A stretch of DNA of 64,000 nucleotides from Streptococcus oralis Uo5 (GCF_000253155.1 NC_015291.1:212001-276000); one strand, 5' to 3'. Counted from the first letter of the stretch, positions 10,104-19,204 are shown. Notes: a model not told the origin generated them from the sequence alone. Numbers and translations: made by a program.

Positions 10104-10556
10104 TTACAATGTTTTTTCACTTTCTCTCACGACCAGTAAATCGACTTTCGCATGGCGGAGAATGTACTCAGATGAAGAGCCAACCAAGAGGCGTTCAAAG
10201 GCATTGAGACCTGTTGCACCAACGAGAATCAGATCAACATTTTCTGCGTCTGGAATAGTACGGGCAAGGAGGGTTTTTGGATTTCCCATTTCGATGACGA
10301 TGTGAATATCGGTCACACCAGCATCTCTTGCGCGCTTTTCGTACTCCTTCATCAGACTTTCAGCATCGACTTGGAGTTCTTCGTAAACTTCAGCATCAAA
10401 GGTAGACACGCTTTGAAGAGCGCGTGTGTCAATAACATGGGCAATGGTGAGCTTGGATTCGTTGCGTAGAGCAGTGTAAACACCTTTGACGAAAGCCAAG
10501 TCCGCTTCTTTAGAACCATCAATTGCGACCATAACATTTTGGTAACGTTGTGCCAT
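10104..10556 (-). CDS. Universal stress protein, UspA family
   Basis: 150-residue cytoplasmic Usp-fold protein. MVAIDGSKEADLAF at the N-terminus and the ATP-binding signature GATGLNAFERLLVGSSSEYIL (G-2x-G-9x-G(S/T) type, near residues 114-134) indicate an ATP-binding member. Partner and trigger are unknown. A strong AGGAGG precedes the start; transcribed alone toward a shared terminator. Confidence 0.93.
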   Translation of the reverse strand: MAQRYQNVMVAIDGSKEADLAFVKGVYTALRNESKLTIAHVIDTRALQSVSTFDAEVYEELQVDAESLMKEYEKRARDAGVTDIHIVIEMGNPKTLLARTIPDAENVDLILVGATGLNAFERLLVGSSSEYILRHAKVDLLVVRESEKTL

Positions 10557-10667
10557 AATGAAACCTCCTGAAATTTTCTTACTGTTATTGTAACCCTTTT
10601 CACTAAAGAAGTAAAGTAAAAATCATATTTAAATAAATATTATTGGAGATTCGATTTGGTGGAGATA

Positions 10668-10676
10668 TGTTAAAAT
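10668..10676 (+). promoter_or_regulatory. Extended -10 promoter
   Basis: TGTTAAAAT at 10668-10676, followed by a leader of about 40 nt to the small membrane protein. Confidence 0.45.
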
Positions 10677-10722
10677 AAAAGAAAACGGGATAGTAGAAAA
10701 CACAGCGAGGGGATGAGAAAGT

Positions 10723-11022
10723 ATGAAAGATTTTGTTCAAGCTTCTAAAAAAATAAGTTTTCTTTATCATGGAATGATCCTTGCGTCACTTGTAGGAGAA
10801 GTAGTGATGCTTTGGCAGCTAGAAAGAGTCGTACCCGTTCTCTATCCAGGTTTTGTTGCTTTTCTTCTTTTTCACTTAGTCTACCACATCATTTTATTTG
10901 TGATTGCAAAGAGAAGTGGTCGCTTGGACTATTTGGTCACGTGGGGGCTCTTTCTCATGTTTAATCTTTTGTATGATTCCTTTTTAGCATTAGTCTTTCT
11001 AGGTTTGTCTTTTGGTATGTGA
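10723..11022 (+). CDS. Small membrane protein, unknown function
   Basis: 99 residues with three hydrophobic stretches (about residues 14-32, 42-64 and 72-97), so probably a three-helix membrane protein. AGGGGATGAG before the ATG can serve as ribosome site; an overlapping ATG at 10713 is out of frame. I see no motif. It stands alone between the Usp gene and the aminotransferase. Confidence 0.7.
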   Translation: MKDFVQASKKISFLYHGMILASLVGEVVMLWQLERVVPVLYPGFVAFLLFHLVYHIILFVIAKRSGRLDYLVTWGLFLMFNLLYDSFLALVFLGLSFGM

Positions 11023-11107
11023 GAAAATACTTCTGTACTCTAGTTGTTTAGACGGCGAGAACCTAGTCGTTGTGAGTTTTTTTCTTTGCTTGCTCATTTC
11101 AGGAAAC

Positions 11108-11136
11108 TTGTCGCAATCCCTTTCTAGTGGTATAAT
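11108..11136 (+). promoter_or_regulatory. Promoter of the aminotransferase gene
   Basis: -35 TTGTCG (11108-11113), 17-bp spacer, -10 TATAAT (11131-11136) preceded by GTGG. Confidence 0.6.
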
Positions 11137-11166
11137 GTTACTATCTCGATGAATTGAGGAAACAAG

Positions 11167-12381
11167 ATGAAAGAATATAACAAGTCTAGTAAGTTAGAGC
11201 ACGTTGCCTATGATATCCGTGGTCCTGTTTTGGAAGAAGCTATGCGGATGCGAGCAAACGGAGAAAAGATTTTACGTCTGAATACAGGGAATCCAGCAGA
11301 ATTTGGCTTTACAGCACCAGATGAGGTCATTCATGACTTGATTATGAATGCGCGTGATAGTGAGGGATATTCTGACTCCAAAGGGATTTTCTCAGCCCGC
11401 AAGGCCATCATGCAGTATTGCCAACTGAAGAAATTTCCCAATGTAGACATTGATGATATCTACCTTGGAAATGGTGTCAGTGAGCTGATTGTTATGTCCA
11501 TGCAAGGGCTTTTGGATAATGGCGATGAGGTCTTGGTGCCTATGCCAGACTATCCTCTCTGGACAGCCGCGGTCAGTCTAGCTGGGGGAAATGCCGTTCA
11601 CTATATCTGTGATGAAGCTGCAGAGTGGTACCCTGATATTGACGATATCAAGTCAAAAATTACTTCCAACACTAAGGCAATCGTTCTTATCAATCCGAAC
11701 AACCCAACTGGAGCCCTTTATCCTAAGGAACTCTTGTTGGAGATTATTGAGATTGCTCGTCAGAACGATTTGATCATCTTTGCTGACGAAATCTATGACC
11801 GCATGGTGATGGATGGACATGTGCATACGCCTGTGGCGAGCTTGGCACCAGATGTTTTCTGTGTCAGCATGAATGGTCTGTCAAAATCGCATCGTATCGC
11901 TGGTTTTCGTGTAGGATGGATGGTCTTGTCTGGTCCTAAGCACCATGTCAAGGGCTATATCGAAGGTCTCAATATGCTATCCAATATGCGTCTTTGCTCT
12001 AACGTTTTGGCCCAGCAAGTAGTACAAACTTCACTAGGTGGGCACCAGTCAGTGGATGAATTGCTCCTTCCTGGTGGACGGATCTATGAGCAAAGAAACT
12101 TCATTTACAATGCTATCCAAGATATCCCAGGTTTGTCTGCGGTCAAGCCGAAGGCGGGTCTTTATATCTTCCCTAAAATTGACCGCAATATGTACCGCAT
12201 CGATGATGATGAACAGTTCGTTCTTGATTTCTTGAAGCAGGAAAAGGTTCTCTTGGTTCATGGTCGTGGTTTTAACTGGAAGGAACCAGACCATTTCCGT
12301 ATCGTCTACCTTCCTCGTGTGGACGAATTGGCGCAAATCCAAGAAAAGATGACACGTTTCTTGAGTCAGTATCGTAGATAA
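11167..12381 (+). CDS. PLP-dependent aminotransferase, AlaT-like
   Basis: 404-residue class I/II aminotransferase. The PLP lysine lies in GLSKSHRIAGFRVGW (Lys near residue 240), the Asn/Asp/Tyr cofactor contacts are in NPNNPTGALYP and FADEIYDRM, and the carboxylate-binding Arg in HFRIVYLP near the C-terminus. Overall it looks like the alanine-forming AlaT branch (pyruvate/glutamate), though aspartate or aromatic use cannot be excluded. Ribosome site GAGGAAAC lies directly upstream. Monocistronic. Confidence 0.88.
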   Translation: MKEYNKSSKLEHVAYDIRGPVLEEAMRMRANGEKILRLNTGNPAEFGFTAPDEVIHDLIMNARDSEGYSDSKGIFSARKAIMQYCQLKKFPNVDIDDIYLGNGVSELIVMSMQGLLDNGDEVLVPMPDYPLWTAAVSLAGGNAVHYICDEAAEWYPDIDDIKSKITSNTKAIVLINPNNPTGALYPKELLLEIIEIARQNDLIIFADEIYDRMVMDGHVHTPVASLAPDVFCVSMNGLSKSHRIAGFRVGWMVLSGPKHHVKGYIEGLNMLSNMRLCSNVLAQQVVQTSLGGHQSVDELLLPGGRIYEQRNFIYNAIQDIPGLSAVKPKAGLYIFPKIDRNMYRIDDDEQFVLDFLKQEKVLLVHGRGFNWKEPDHFRIVYLPRVDELAQIQEKMTRFLSQYRR

Positions 12382-12422
12382 GGCTTTCATAGGGAAAAGC
12401 AGGAAACATTTACTTAGAGCTA

Positions 12423-12451
12423 TTGACAAATAGGTAAGAATCAGATAGAAT
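12423..12451 (+). promoter_or_regulatory. rpmH promoter
   Basis: -35 TTGACA (12423-12428), 17-bp spacer, -10 TAGAAT (12446-12451): near-consensus, as expected for a ribosomal protein gene. Confidence 0.75.
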
Positions 12452-12525
12452 AGTAAAGTATGTTTAGTAACTGATCACTTTATAGCCGGCTAAACGAATA
12501 CAAAATCTATGAGGAGGTATTCATC

Positions 12526-12660
12526 GTGAAACGTACTTATCAACCAAGTAAACTTCGTCGTGCGCGTAAACACGGATTCCGTAACCGTATGTCAACTAAA
12601 AACGGTCGTCGCGTATTGGCAGCTCGTCGTCGTAAAGGACGCAAAGTTTTGGCTGCTTAA
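12526..12660 (+). CDS. rpmH: Ribosomal protein L34 (bL34)
   Basis: 44 residues beginning [18 protein letters not shown] and ending GRKVLAA, unmistakable L34 of the normal length. It starts with GTG at 12526, served by a very strong GAGGAGGT at 12511-12518, and stops with TAA at 12658-12660. Very basic (Arg/Lys rich), part of the large ribosomal subunit. Here it stands alone with its own promoter and terminator rather than beside dnaA or rnpA. Confidence 0.97.
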
Positions 12661-12681
12661 TCCAAACGAATTCAACAAAGA

Positions 12682-12716
12682 AGTCAGTAGGAACTCGAGT
12701 CTACTGGCTTTTCTTT
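12682..12716 (+). terminator. rpmH terminator
   Basis: AGTCAGTAG (12682-12690) pairs with CTACTGGCT (12701-12709) with one G-T pair, followed by TTTTCTTTTT. Confidence 0.75.
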
Positions 12717-12798
12717 TTATCTTAAAGGGTGCATTGTCCTTGAAATCGGTCATTTCAGATGAAATTCATGGAGGGCTCGTTTAAAAGGTCACATACAA

Positions 12799-12841
12799 AA
12801 AACTCAAAACCAGATATAAGTTACTGATTTTGAGTTTTTGT
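12799..12841 (-). terminator. Terminator of the APC permease gene
   Basis: AAAACTCAAAA pairs with TTTTGAGTTTT across a short loop; placed right after the minus-strand stop codon, and usable in both directions. Confidence 0.75.
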
Positions 12842-14686
12842 TTATTCTTTTAAGTGATAAGAGTAGCTAGCGATAACGACGTCTTCATGCCATCTGAGAG
12901 CGTATTTTAGTTTGAGGCTCATTTGATTGTGCAGGATATTTTGCCAAGGCTTGTTAGGGATAAACTGTGGGACAAGGACTGTAACAGTGTAGTTTTTTTG
13001 CTTAGCTTCTTGGGCGATTCGTTTGACATACATAACGCTAGGGGTGATGATGTCGCGGTAGCTAGTATTGATATTCTTCAGAGTGATATTTGGGAAGTAA
13101 TCGGCAAATTCCTGAAGAATTTCTTGGTCTTTTTCTGCCGTTTCTTTAGTAGAAATGTGCATGGCTAACACTTCGTCACCGATACTTTGAGCGTAGTTAA
13201 TGGCTCCAACACTTACTCGAGTAACATTTCCTACTAGGACAAGAACCAGATTGCCGTCATAGGTACGTTTTTCAATTCCTTCGTAGAGTCGCAGTTGTTT
13301 TGCCACTTTTTGGTAATGGCTGTGAATGGACAAAAAGAGGAAGGTTAAAACTAGGATAATTGGGAAGAATGGCCAGATATCACCCAGTCTGAAGAGGAGT
13401 AAAATGAGAACGATAGCATAACAAATGATGGCCCCAAGGATATTAGCAAAGGCAGGTTTTAAGAAATTTGCTCCTTTTTCCTTTTTCCAATGACGAATCA
13501 TCCCAGTCTGAGAAAGGGCAAAGGGAACGAAGACCCCGATAGTATAAAGAGGAATCAAGCGTTCAGTATTCCCGTTAAAAATGAGAAGAAGGATCATAGC
13601 TCCAAAAGCCAGAGTTAAGATACCGTTGGAGTAGCCAAGGCGATCCCCTTTTTCCATAAAGAGATGGGGCATGTACTTGTTTTTAGCCATATTGTATGCC
13701 AGCATAGGGAAGGCTGAAAAGCCAGTATTTGCAGCTACAGCTAGAATCAAGGCTGTTGAGAACTGGAAGAGATAGTAGCTAGCATGACCAAAGAATGAAT
13801 CACCAAGAATGCCCTTGGCCATTTGCGAGAGGATGGTTTCTCCATTTTGAGGTGTGATGCCCATCCAGTAGTTTAGGAAGGTGATGCCTGCAAAAAGAAA
13901 ACCTAAAATCAAGGACATGATGGTCAGGGTCTGAGCAGCATTCTTTTCTTTCGGAGTTTTGAAAAATGGTACCGCATTTGAAATAGCCTCAACCCCTGTC
14001 AGAGAGGCAGAGCCACTGGTAAAGGCTCTCAATAGGAGAACGATGGAAAGACTCGGAACGGTTTGCCCAATGGTTGAAGTCGCCTGATAGTTTAGGGAAC
14101 CTGTAAATAGTTGAAAGAACCCATAAAGCAAGAGAAAGACGGTACTGAAGATAAAGAGGTAGACGGGAATCATCAGAGAGCTGGCAGATTCTTTCAATCC
14201 TCTTAAATTCAAGAGCATGAGCAGACAGACTAGGAAAATAGAGATATGAAGATTATAGGGATGGAGGGCAGGGATGGCTGCAGTAATAGCATCAGCTCCA
14301 GACGCAACGGATACGGCTACTGTCAGCATATAGTCAACAAGGAGGCTGCCCCCTGCAATCAAGCCTAGTTCAGGGGAGAGATTTTCCCGAGTGACCATAT
14401 AAGCCCCACCACCTTGAGGATAGGCGTGAATGATTTGACGATAGGAAATGGTCAAACTAGCGAGCAGTAAGAGGACAAAAATACCGATAGGGAGGCTCCA
14501 CCAAATAGCGAGAGGAGAGAGGCTAACTAGAACGAGAATGACTTGTTCAGGTCCATAGGCAATAGAAGACAGGGCATCACTGGATAACATTGCAAGTGCC
14601 TGCATTTTTCCAAGTAATCCCCCTTCACCATCTGTGAGGGACTTGAGTGGTCGACCGATAAAGGTATATTTTAATTTTCTAAACAT
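12842..14686 (-). CDS. APC family amino acid permease with cytoplasmic C-terminal domain
   Basis: 614 residues. About twelve membrane segments fill residues 35 to 475 (the first reads AMLSSDALSSIAYGPEQ, typical of the APC/KUP-like permeases of streptococci). A soluble domain follows from about residue 480 (VLVLVGNVTRVSVGAINYA), Usp-like in feel. I chose ATG 14686 (MFRKLKYTF) because AAAGGA sits 8 bases before it; the upstream TTG at 14713 has no ribosome site. Substrate is probably an amino acid but not identifiable. Divergent from tatD. Confidence 0.88.
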   Translation of the reverse strand: MFRKLKYTFIGRPLKSLTDGEGGLLGKMQALAMLSSDALSSIAYGPEQVILVLVSLSPLAIWWSLPIGIFVLLLLASLTISYRQIIHAYPQGGGAYMVTRENLSPELGLIAGGSLLVDYMLTVAVSVASGADAITAAIPALHPYNLHISIFLVCLLMLLNLRGLKESASSLMIPVYLFIFSTVFLLLYGFFQLFTGSLNYQATSTIGQTVPSLSIVLLLRAFTSGSASLTGVEAISNAVPFFKTPKEKNAAQTLTIMSLILGFLFAGITFLNYWMGITPQNGETILSQMAKGILGDSFFGHASYYLFQFSTALILAVAANTGFSAFPMLAYNMAKNKYMPHLFMEKGDRLGYSNGILTLAFGAMILLLIFNGNTERLIPLYTIGVFVPFALSQTGMIRHWKKEKGANFLKPAFANILGAIICYAIVLILLLFRLGDIWPFFPIILVLTFLFLSIHSHYQKVAKQLRLYEGIEKRTYDGNLVLVLVGNVTRVSVGAINYAQSIGDEVLAMHISTKETAEKDQEILQEFADYFPNITLKNINTSYRDIITPSVMYVKRIAQEAKQKNYTVTVLVPQFIPNKPWQNILHNQMSLKLKYALRWHEDVVIASYSYHLKE

Positions 14687-14801
14687 TTTCTTTTCCTTTG
14701 ATGAAAATTTCAATAAGTGTTATTATACTGCTTTGAAAAAATGCAGTCAAGGGAGAATGATCGGTATTAGAATATTTTTACAAGCCGAGGGATGCTATTT
14801 T

Positions 14802-14810
14802 TGGTATAAT
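14802..14810 (+). promoter_or_regulatory. Extended -10 promoter of the tatD operon
   Basis: TGGTATAAT ends at 14810. No good -35 lies at the normal distance. Confidence 0.55.
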
Positions 14811-14837
14811 AGATGGAAGAAAATGAGGTTAGAAGAG

Positions 14838-15623
14838 ATGATATTTGATACGCATACACATTTAAATATAGAAGAATTTGCAGGAAGGGAAGATGAAGAA
14901 TTAGCCCTAGCTGCTGAGATGGGTGTGACCCGGATGAATATTGTTGGCTTTGACAAGCCGACTATAGAGCGCGCCTTGGAGTTGGTAGATGAGTATGAGC
15001 AACTCTACGCAACTATTGGCTGGCATCCGACTGAAGCAGGGACATACACAGACGAGGTCGAAGCTTACTTGCTTGAAAAGTTAAAACATCCCAAAGTTGT
15101 TGCCTTGGGTGAGATTGGATTGGACTATCACTGGATGACAGCATCTAAGGAGGTGCAGGAGCAGGTTTTTCGTCGTCAGATTCAGTTGTCTAAGGATTTG
15201 AATTTGCCCTTTGTGGTTCATACCCGTGATGCGTTAGAAGATACTTATGAGATTATCAAGAATGAGGGCGTTGGTCCTCGTGGTGGGATTATGCATTCAT
15301 TTTCAGGCTCTTTGGAGTGGGCTGAGAAGTTTGTCGAACTTGGTATGACCATTTCCTTCTCAGGAGTGGTGACTTTTAAGAAAGCGACGGATATCCAAGA
15401 AGCTGCTAGGGAACTTCCTTTGGATAAAATCCTCGTTGAGACAGATGCCCCTTATCTAGCGCCCGTTCCTAAGCGTGGACGAGAAAACAAAACAGCCTAT
15501 ACACGATACGTGGTAGATTTTATCGCGGATTTGCGTGGGATGACTGTTGAAGAAATAGCGCAAGCTACCTATAATAATGCAAAGAGTTTATTTGGTCTGA
15601 GCGACCTAGTTGAACAGGAGTGA
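14838..15623 (+). CDS. tatD: TatD family metal-dependent hydrolase / DNase
   Basis: 261-residue TIM-barrel metallo-enzyme. The metal ligands show as FDTHTHLN at the very start, GEIGLDYHW (about residue 92-100), VVHTRDA, MHSFSG and ETDAPYLAP near 205. Family members are DNases or phosphodiesterases. ATG 14838 matches the usual family start (MIFDTHTH); an in-frame ATG at 14823 would add five residues. It heads the run that continues, through an accessory ORF, into rnmV. Confidence 0.94.
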   Translation: MIFDTHTHLNIEEFAGREDEELALAAEMGVTRMNIVGFDKPTIERALELVDEYEQLYATIGWHPTEAGTYTDEVEAYLLEKLKHPKVVALGEIGLDYHWMTASKEVQEQVFRRQIQLSKDLNLPFVVHTRDALEDTYEIIKNEGVGPRGGIMHSFSGSLEWAEKFVELGMTISFSGVVTFKKATDIQEAARELPLDKILVETDAPYLAPVPKRGRENKTAYTRYVVDFIADLRGMTVEEIAQATYNNAKSLFGLSDLVEQE

Positions 15624-15627
15624 ACGA

Positions 15628-16101
15628 TTGTCTGATATACAGAATAATGATAAAAATTATTTTAGAGGTATTTCCGATGATTTGATGGCAAGGATTAATA
15701 AAACATCAACTATTGCGTTCAATGATTTACTGCAAGAAATGAATTTATGTGAGATTTTGATTTCTCCTCTCACTTTTGAATTGCTTGGATACAGTTTGAA
15801 AAATCTGCCAGATACAATTTGCCTTTTAAATGAATTAGGAGAAATCAATTATGAAGATAATCTAATATCAGAAAAAAATCTGCTGAATTTTTTCAAATAT
15901 TTAATCATCAATATTCCTGAGTTAGAGGTACGATTTCAGAAATTATGTCAAAAAATTAAAGAGAGACAACCACTTATTTATTCTTTGAAAGGTGAAAATG
16001 GGGAACTCTTATTTTTGGAATCAGGTGCCGTGACTGGCAGTGTTCGCTTGTTGGTTTTTCCGGAAGAAATCGTTCTTTTAACATTGTCAGGTTATGATTA
16101 A
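15628..16101 (+). CDS. Unknown acidic protein inserted between tatD and rnmV
   Basis: 157 residues if the TTG at 15628 is used: AGGAG at 15617-15621 lies 6-7 bases before it, whereas the upstream TTG at 15610 is inside tatD without a ribosome site. The protein is acidic, mostly helical in look, with a hydrophobic C-terminal strand pattern (GSVRLLVFPEEIVLLTLSGYD). AT content is clearly higher than in tatD and rnmV. I do not recognise it and see no motif. In related genomes tatD and rnmV are normally adjacent as I recall, so this is probably an acquired gene. Confidence 0.65.
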   Translation: MSDIQNNDKNYFRGISDDLMARINKTSTIAFNDLLQEMNLCEILISPLTFELLGYSLKNLPDTICLLNELGEINYEDNLISEKNLLNFFKYLIINIPELEVRFQKLCQKIKERQPLIYSLKGENGELLFLESGAVTGSVRLLVFPEEIVLLTLSGYD

Positions 16102-16115
16102 AATGGAGTATGATA

Positions 16116-16700
16116 GTGATAAATAGAATAAAAATTTCCCAAGTCATCGTAGTCGAAGGACGGGATGATACAGCCAATCTCAAACGTTATTTTGACGTAG
16201 AGACCTATGAGACACGAGGATCGGCAATCAATGATCAAGATATAGAGCGGATCCAACGCCTGCATGAATTGCATGGAGTGATTGTCTTTACAGATCCAGA
16301 TTTTAATGGGGAGCGGATTCGTCGCATGATTATGACGGCCATTCCAACGGTACAGCATGCCTTTCTCAAGCGAGATGAGGCTGTTCCCAAATCCAAGTCC
16401 AAGGGACGTTCTCTGGGAATCGAACACGCCAGTTATGAAGATCTAAAAACAGCGCTGGCTCAGGTGACAGAGCAATTTGAAAACGAGAACGAGTTTGACA
16501 TTAGTCGCGGTGACTTGATTCGCCTAGGTTTCTTGGCGGGAGCAGACAGTCGTAGGCGCCGAGAGTATCTAGGTGAAAAGCTTCGCATCGGCTATTCCAA
16601 CGGCAAGCAACTCCTCAAGCGCTTAGAGTTATTTGGGATAACCTTGGCAGAAGTGGAAGAAGTGATGGCTAAGTATTCAGTCCAAGGGAGTAAGGAATGA
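16116..16700 (+). CDS. rnmV: Ribonuclease M5
   Basis: 194-residue RNase M5, which matures the 5S rRNA precursor. The Toprim core shows VVEGRDDTANL (catalytic Glu) and FTDPDFNGERIR (DxD), then a helical C-terminal part. GTG 16116 is favoured because GGAG (16105-16108) is 7 bases away; ATG 16110 is only one base from it. The protein should start close to KISQVIVVEG either way. Its last 20 residues differ from those predicted from the downstream 3' remnant (17617-17672), suggesting that the present 3' end arrived with an insertion. Confidence 0.92.
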   Translation: MINRIKISQVIVVEGRDDTANLKRYFDVETYETRGSAINDQDIERIQRLHELHGVIVFTDPDFNGERIRRMIMTAIPTVQHAFLKRDEAVPKSKSKGRSLGIEHASYEDLKTALAQVTEQFENENEFDISRGDLIRLGFLAGADSRRRREYLGEKLRIGYSNGKQLLKRLELFGITLAEVEEVMAKYSVQGSKE

Positions 16701-17551
16701 AAAAAGTAATTATTACAGGTGGCAATAGTGGTATTGGCTATCAGGCTGCAAAACAATTAGCTGAAAAGGGCTGGTCTGTTACTCTCTTTTGTAGACGGCA
16801 AGAAGCTGCCGAGCAAGCCTGTGAGAAAATCCGCCAACAAACAGGAACTCCGCATGTAGATTATATGTTGGTTGATCTATCTGATATAAAGAGTATCAGG
16901 AAAGCAGTAGAGAAGTATATCCAAAAAGAAGGGACTTTAGATATTTTAATTAACAATGCAGCTGACTTTGATTTGTCAGTTAAAAAGCCCATCCTGACTA
17001 AGGATGGTTTAGAAAAGCAATTTGCGACCAATGTTGCCGCCCCTTTCTTGCTGTCTATCTTGTTGAAAGGTTTGTTGGAAAAATCTGAGAGTGGTCGGAT
17101 TATTAATATTTCTTCCCAAGGGCTGATGCTTTATCCTTTCATGAAGCTTGATTTTGAAAATTTAGCTGGTCAAAAACATTATAGTCCTGCCAAGACTTAT
17201 TATCAGAACAAACTGGCCTTGTTGATGCTGTCGCTTTATATGCGAAAACATTGGAAAGGTATCAAGGTTCAGGCAATCCGTGTGACCAATGTCAAAGTTG
17301 ATATGCGCCGCTATGATCACCTCAGCGCTTTTATGAAAAATTTGTATAAAATCAAGTCAAGATTTTCAATTAGCCCGGAAGAAATGGCCAAAGTCTACAC
17401 AGCCCTATCTACAGAAGATGGCCATGACGGTTTTCTGTATGATGAGAAATGCAGGAAAGTAAAAGCAAATAGAACTGCTTACGAAGAAGAGGGGCAAGCA
17501 AAACTCTATTCCTTACTTGAACAACTGACATTTTCAAGAGACAATCTATAA
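16697..17551 (+). CDS. Short-chain dehydrogenase/reductase
   Basis: 284-residue classical SDR. The cofactor motif TGGNSGIGYQ (residues 6-15) is followed by INNAADFD (NNAG variant), ISSQG with the catalytic Ser and YYQNK with the Tyr-Lys pair. The best look-alikes are retinol-dehydrogenase-like SDRs with NADP preference, but the substrate is unknown. It overlaps the rnmV stop (ATGA, 16697-16700) and so is cotranscribed. A second partial rnmV 3' end directly downstream suggests this gene was inserted into the operon. Confidence 0.9.
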   Translation: MKKVIITGGNSGIGYQAAKQLAEKGWSVTLFCRRQEAAEQACEKIRQQTGTPHVDYMLVDLSDIKSIRKAVEKYIQKEGTLDILINNAADFDLSVKKPILTKDGLEKQFATNVAAPFLLSILLKGLLEKSESGRIINISSQGLMLYPFMKLDFENLAGQKHYSPAKTYYQNKLALLMLSLYMRKHWKGIKVQAIRVTNVKVDMRRYDHLSAFMKNLYKIKSRFSISPEEMAKVYTALSTEDGHDGFLYDEKCRKVKANRTAYEEEGQAKLYSLLEQLTFSRDNL

Positions 17552-17616
17552 AGAATTAGAAAAATAAATTTTATGCTTACTTCTATAGTGGAAAGAAATT
17601 TAGATATCGAAATCTG

Positions 17617-17672
17617 TTTGGGATAACCTTGGCAGAAGTGGAAGAAGCTATGGAAAGTTATGATAATAGCTA
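17617..17672 (+). pseudogene. Remnant of an rnmV 3' end
   Basis: Bases 17617-17647 are identical over 31 bases to rnmV 16632-16662. The frame continues FGITLAEVEEAMESYDNS and stops at 17670-17672, close to the C-terminus I expect for streptococcal RNase M5. It has no start and is a scar left when the SDR gene entered. Confidence 0.88.
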
Positions 17673-17781
17673 GATAGCCCAAAAATATAAAGGGAATGTG
17701 TTACAATAGAGGTAATAGCATATGCTTCAACTATGCTCAATACCATGCCTGATAAAAAAAGATAATTGATAAAACCAGCAC

Positions 17782-19197
17782 TTGGGTGAAATTAATGAGG
17801 AAAAGCAATGGGAATTTTTGATTTTTAAAAAGACAGAAGCACAGAAGACAACAGAAGAAACCAAAGGAGATGCTTGTCTAGGAGTTTTGGGTTTCTTCCC
17901 GATGAAAGAAAAGAGGGAATTACTGATTGCTGCGACTTTGGAAGGGAGTTTGACAGTTGGTGATCGTCTTCAGTTTTGCAATCCCGATCAAGGTATGGAT
18001 GCTCTTGAAACTGTAGTAGTGAAAAAGCTTTCTTGCCAAAACGAAGATGTGAATTCCCTTAGCGATGAGGAGTTAGTTTATCTAGAGATTGATATGCTTC
18101 CCTCTCTAGATAAGTTAAAAAAGGGAAGTGTGCTCTATAGTCCTGGTGTAGATGAAAAAAAGCGTTTATCTAGCTATGCTTATGCTCTCTATCGAGCTTT
18201 TGTGACTATTCAAGAAGGTAAAGTAAGTGATGAGGACTATCAGAATCTTAGTCTTGATGATAGTATCGAAATTTTACAGGCTTTTTTATGGGATTGCCGT
18301 CAAAAATCAAAAAGTGAAGAAAGTAATCAAGAAAATACTTGTAAGTCAGAGCTTCTAGCAGAAATTGTCAAAGACAAGTTGCTAGAAGCGGATTCGATTT
18401 ATGCTGTTTATTCAGAAAATACTGGGGAACCTTATCTTTTCTCAACTACATATGATAGAGGTGATGAAGGCTATCTATGCACTGACCCAATGATTATGCT
18501 ATTTACCCCTCGTTGGTATCATCAGTATAAGGAAGCAATTGAAAACCAATTAAAAGTGGTAAAACGGATTGAAAATACGGAAGATAAAAAAGGAATTGAG
18601 AATTTTCTTGGGACAGCCTTTTACTTGAATGGTGCTTTAGGAGCATTCTTTAATACCAAAGAAGCTAGTATAAGTTCTTCTATTTTAGTTCAAAAACCAG
18701 ATTTTACAGGCTTGCCAGAGATACAAGTTCCTGTTATGAATCCTGATATTGTGAGATGGATGCTTTTGATGGGACAGATGGATAGACCGACTACAGAAGA
18801 GGAAGAATTAAATTATAAACTCTATTATAAGTTCTTTTCAATGGCAATGCCAAAAGCTAAATTCCTTCTTCCTATAAATGCAACATCAGGATTTCCTGAA
18901 CCTAGTCAGGAAAGTAATTCTCATGTTTTAGAAGAATCTGCTACGTTTAATCTTCCGACTAGAGAAGGGAAAAATGGACGAAATTCGGTTTCAGTGTTTA
19001 CTGATTGGAAACGTTTGCGAATGGTTTTCGATGAAAATTGGAGCGCTATGATTGAAAACGCTGGAGGCATGATTGAAATCTTTGACTATGCCATTAACCA
19101 GACTGAGTATTATAAAGCGGGTGTTTATGTCAGTGACAAAGCGTTTAAAGAAATGCAACAGTTCAGTGAGGAACTAGAAGGAAGAGCTAAAGGTTGA
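17782..19197 (+). CDS. Unknown protein with SseB-like C-terminal part; start region appears broken
   Basis: The open frame encodes up to 471 residues. The early section (GSLTVGDRLQF ... KKGSVLYSP) resembles the beta-barrel of EF-Tu domain 2; the last third (SVFTDWKRLRMVFDENW ... YKAGVYVSD) resembles SseB-type domains. Both are guesses from pattern. The frame has no good start: TTG 17782 lacks a ribosome site. A well-placed ATG at 17808 (GAGGAAAA ahead) gives MGIFDF and then stops at 17826 inside a T5A5 tract; a shift there would join it to the long frame, as in the common MGxFDFxKK beginnings. So the gene may be frameshifted. Part of the accessory block between rnmV and rsmA. Confidence 0.6.
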   Translation: MGEINEEKQWEFLIFKKTEAQKTTEETKGDACLGVLGFFPMKEKRELLIAATLEGSLTVGDRLQFCNPDQGMDALETVVVKKLSCQNEDVNSLSDEELVYLEIDMLPSLDKLKKGSVLYSPGVDEKKRLSSYAYALYRAFVTIQEGKVSDEDYQNLSLDDSIEILQAFLWDCRQKSKSEESNQENTCKSELLAEIVKDKLLEADSIYAVYSENTGEPYLFSTTYDRGDEGYLCTDPMIMLFTPRWYHQYKEAIENQLKVVKRIENTEDKKGIENFLGTAFYLNGALGAFFNTKEASISSSILVQKPDFTGLPEIQVPVMNPDIVRWMLLMGQMDRPTTEEEELNYKLYYKFFSMAMPKAKFLLPINATSGFPEPSQESNSHVLEESATFNLPTREGKNGRNSVSVFTDWKRLRMVFDENWSAMIENAGGMIEIFDYAINQTEYYKAGVYVSDKAFKEMQQFSEELEGRAKG

Positions 19198-19204
19198 TCA
19201 AGGG

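Noticed and set aside
14687..14713. TTG start of the APC permease
   Set aside because: No ribosome site; ATG 14686 is well placed.
14634..14837. 200-base upstream extension of tatD
   Set aside because: It overlaps the divergent permease start and lies before the tatD promoter; the family begins at MIFDTHTH.
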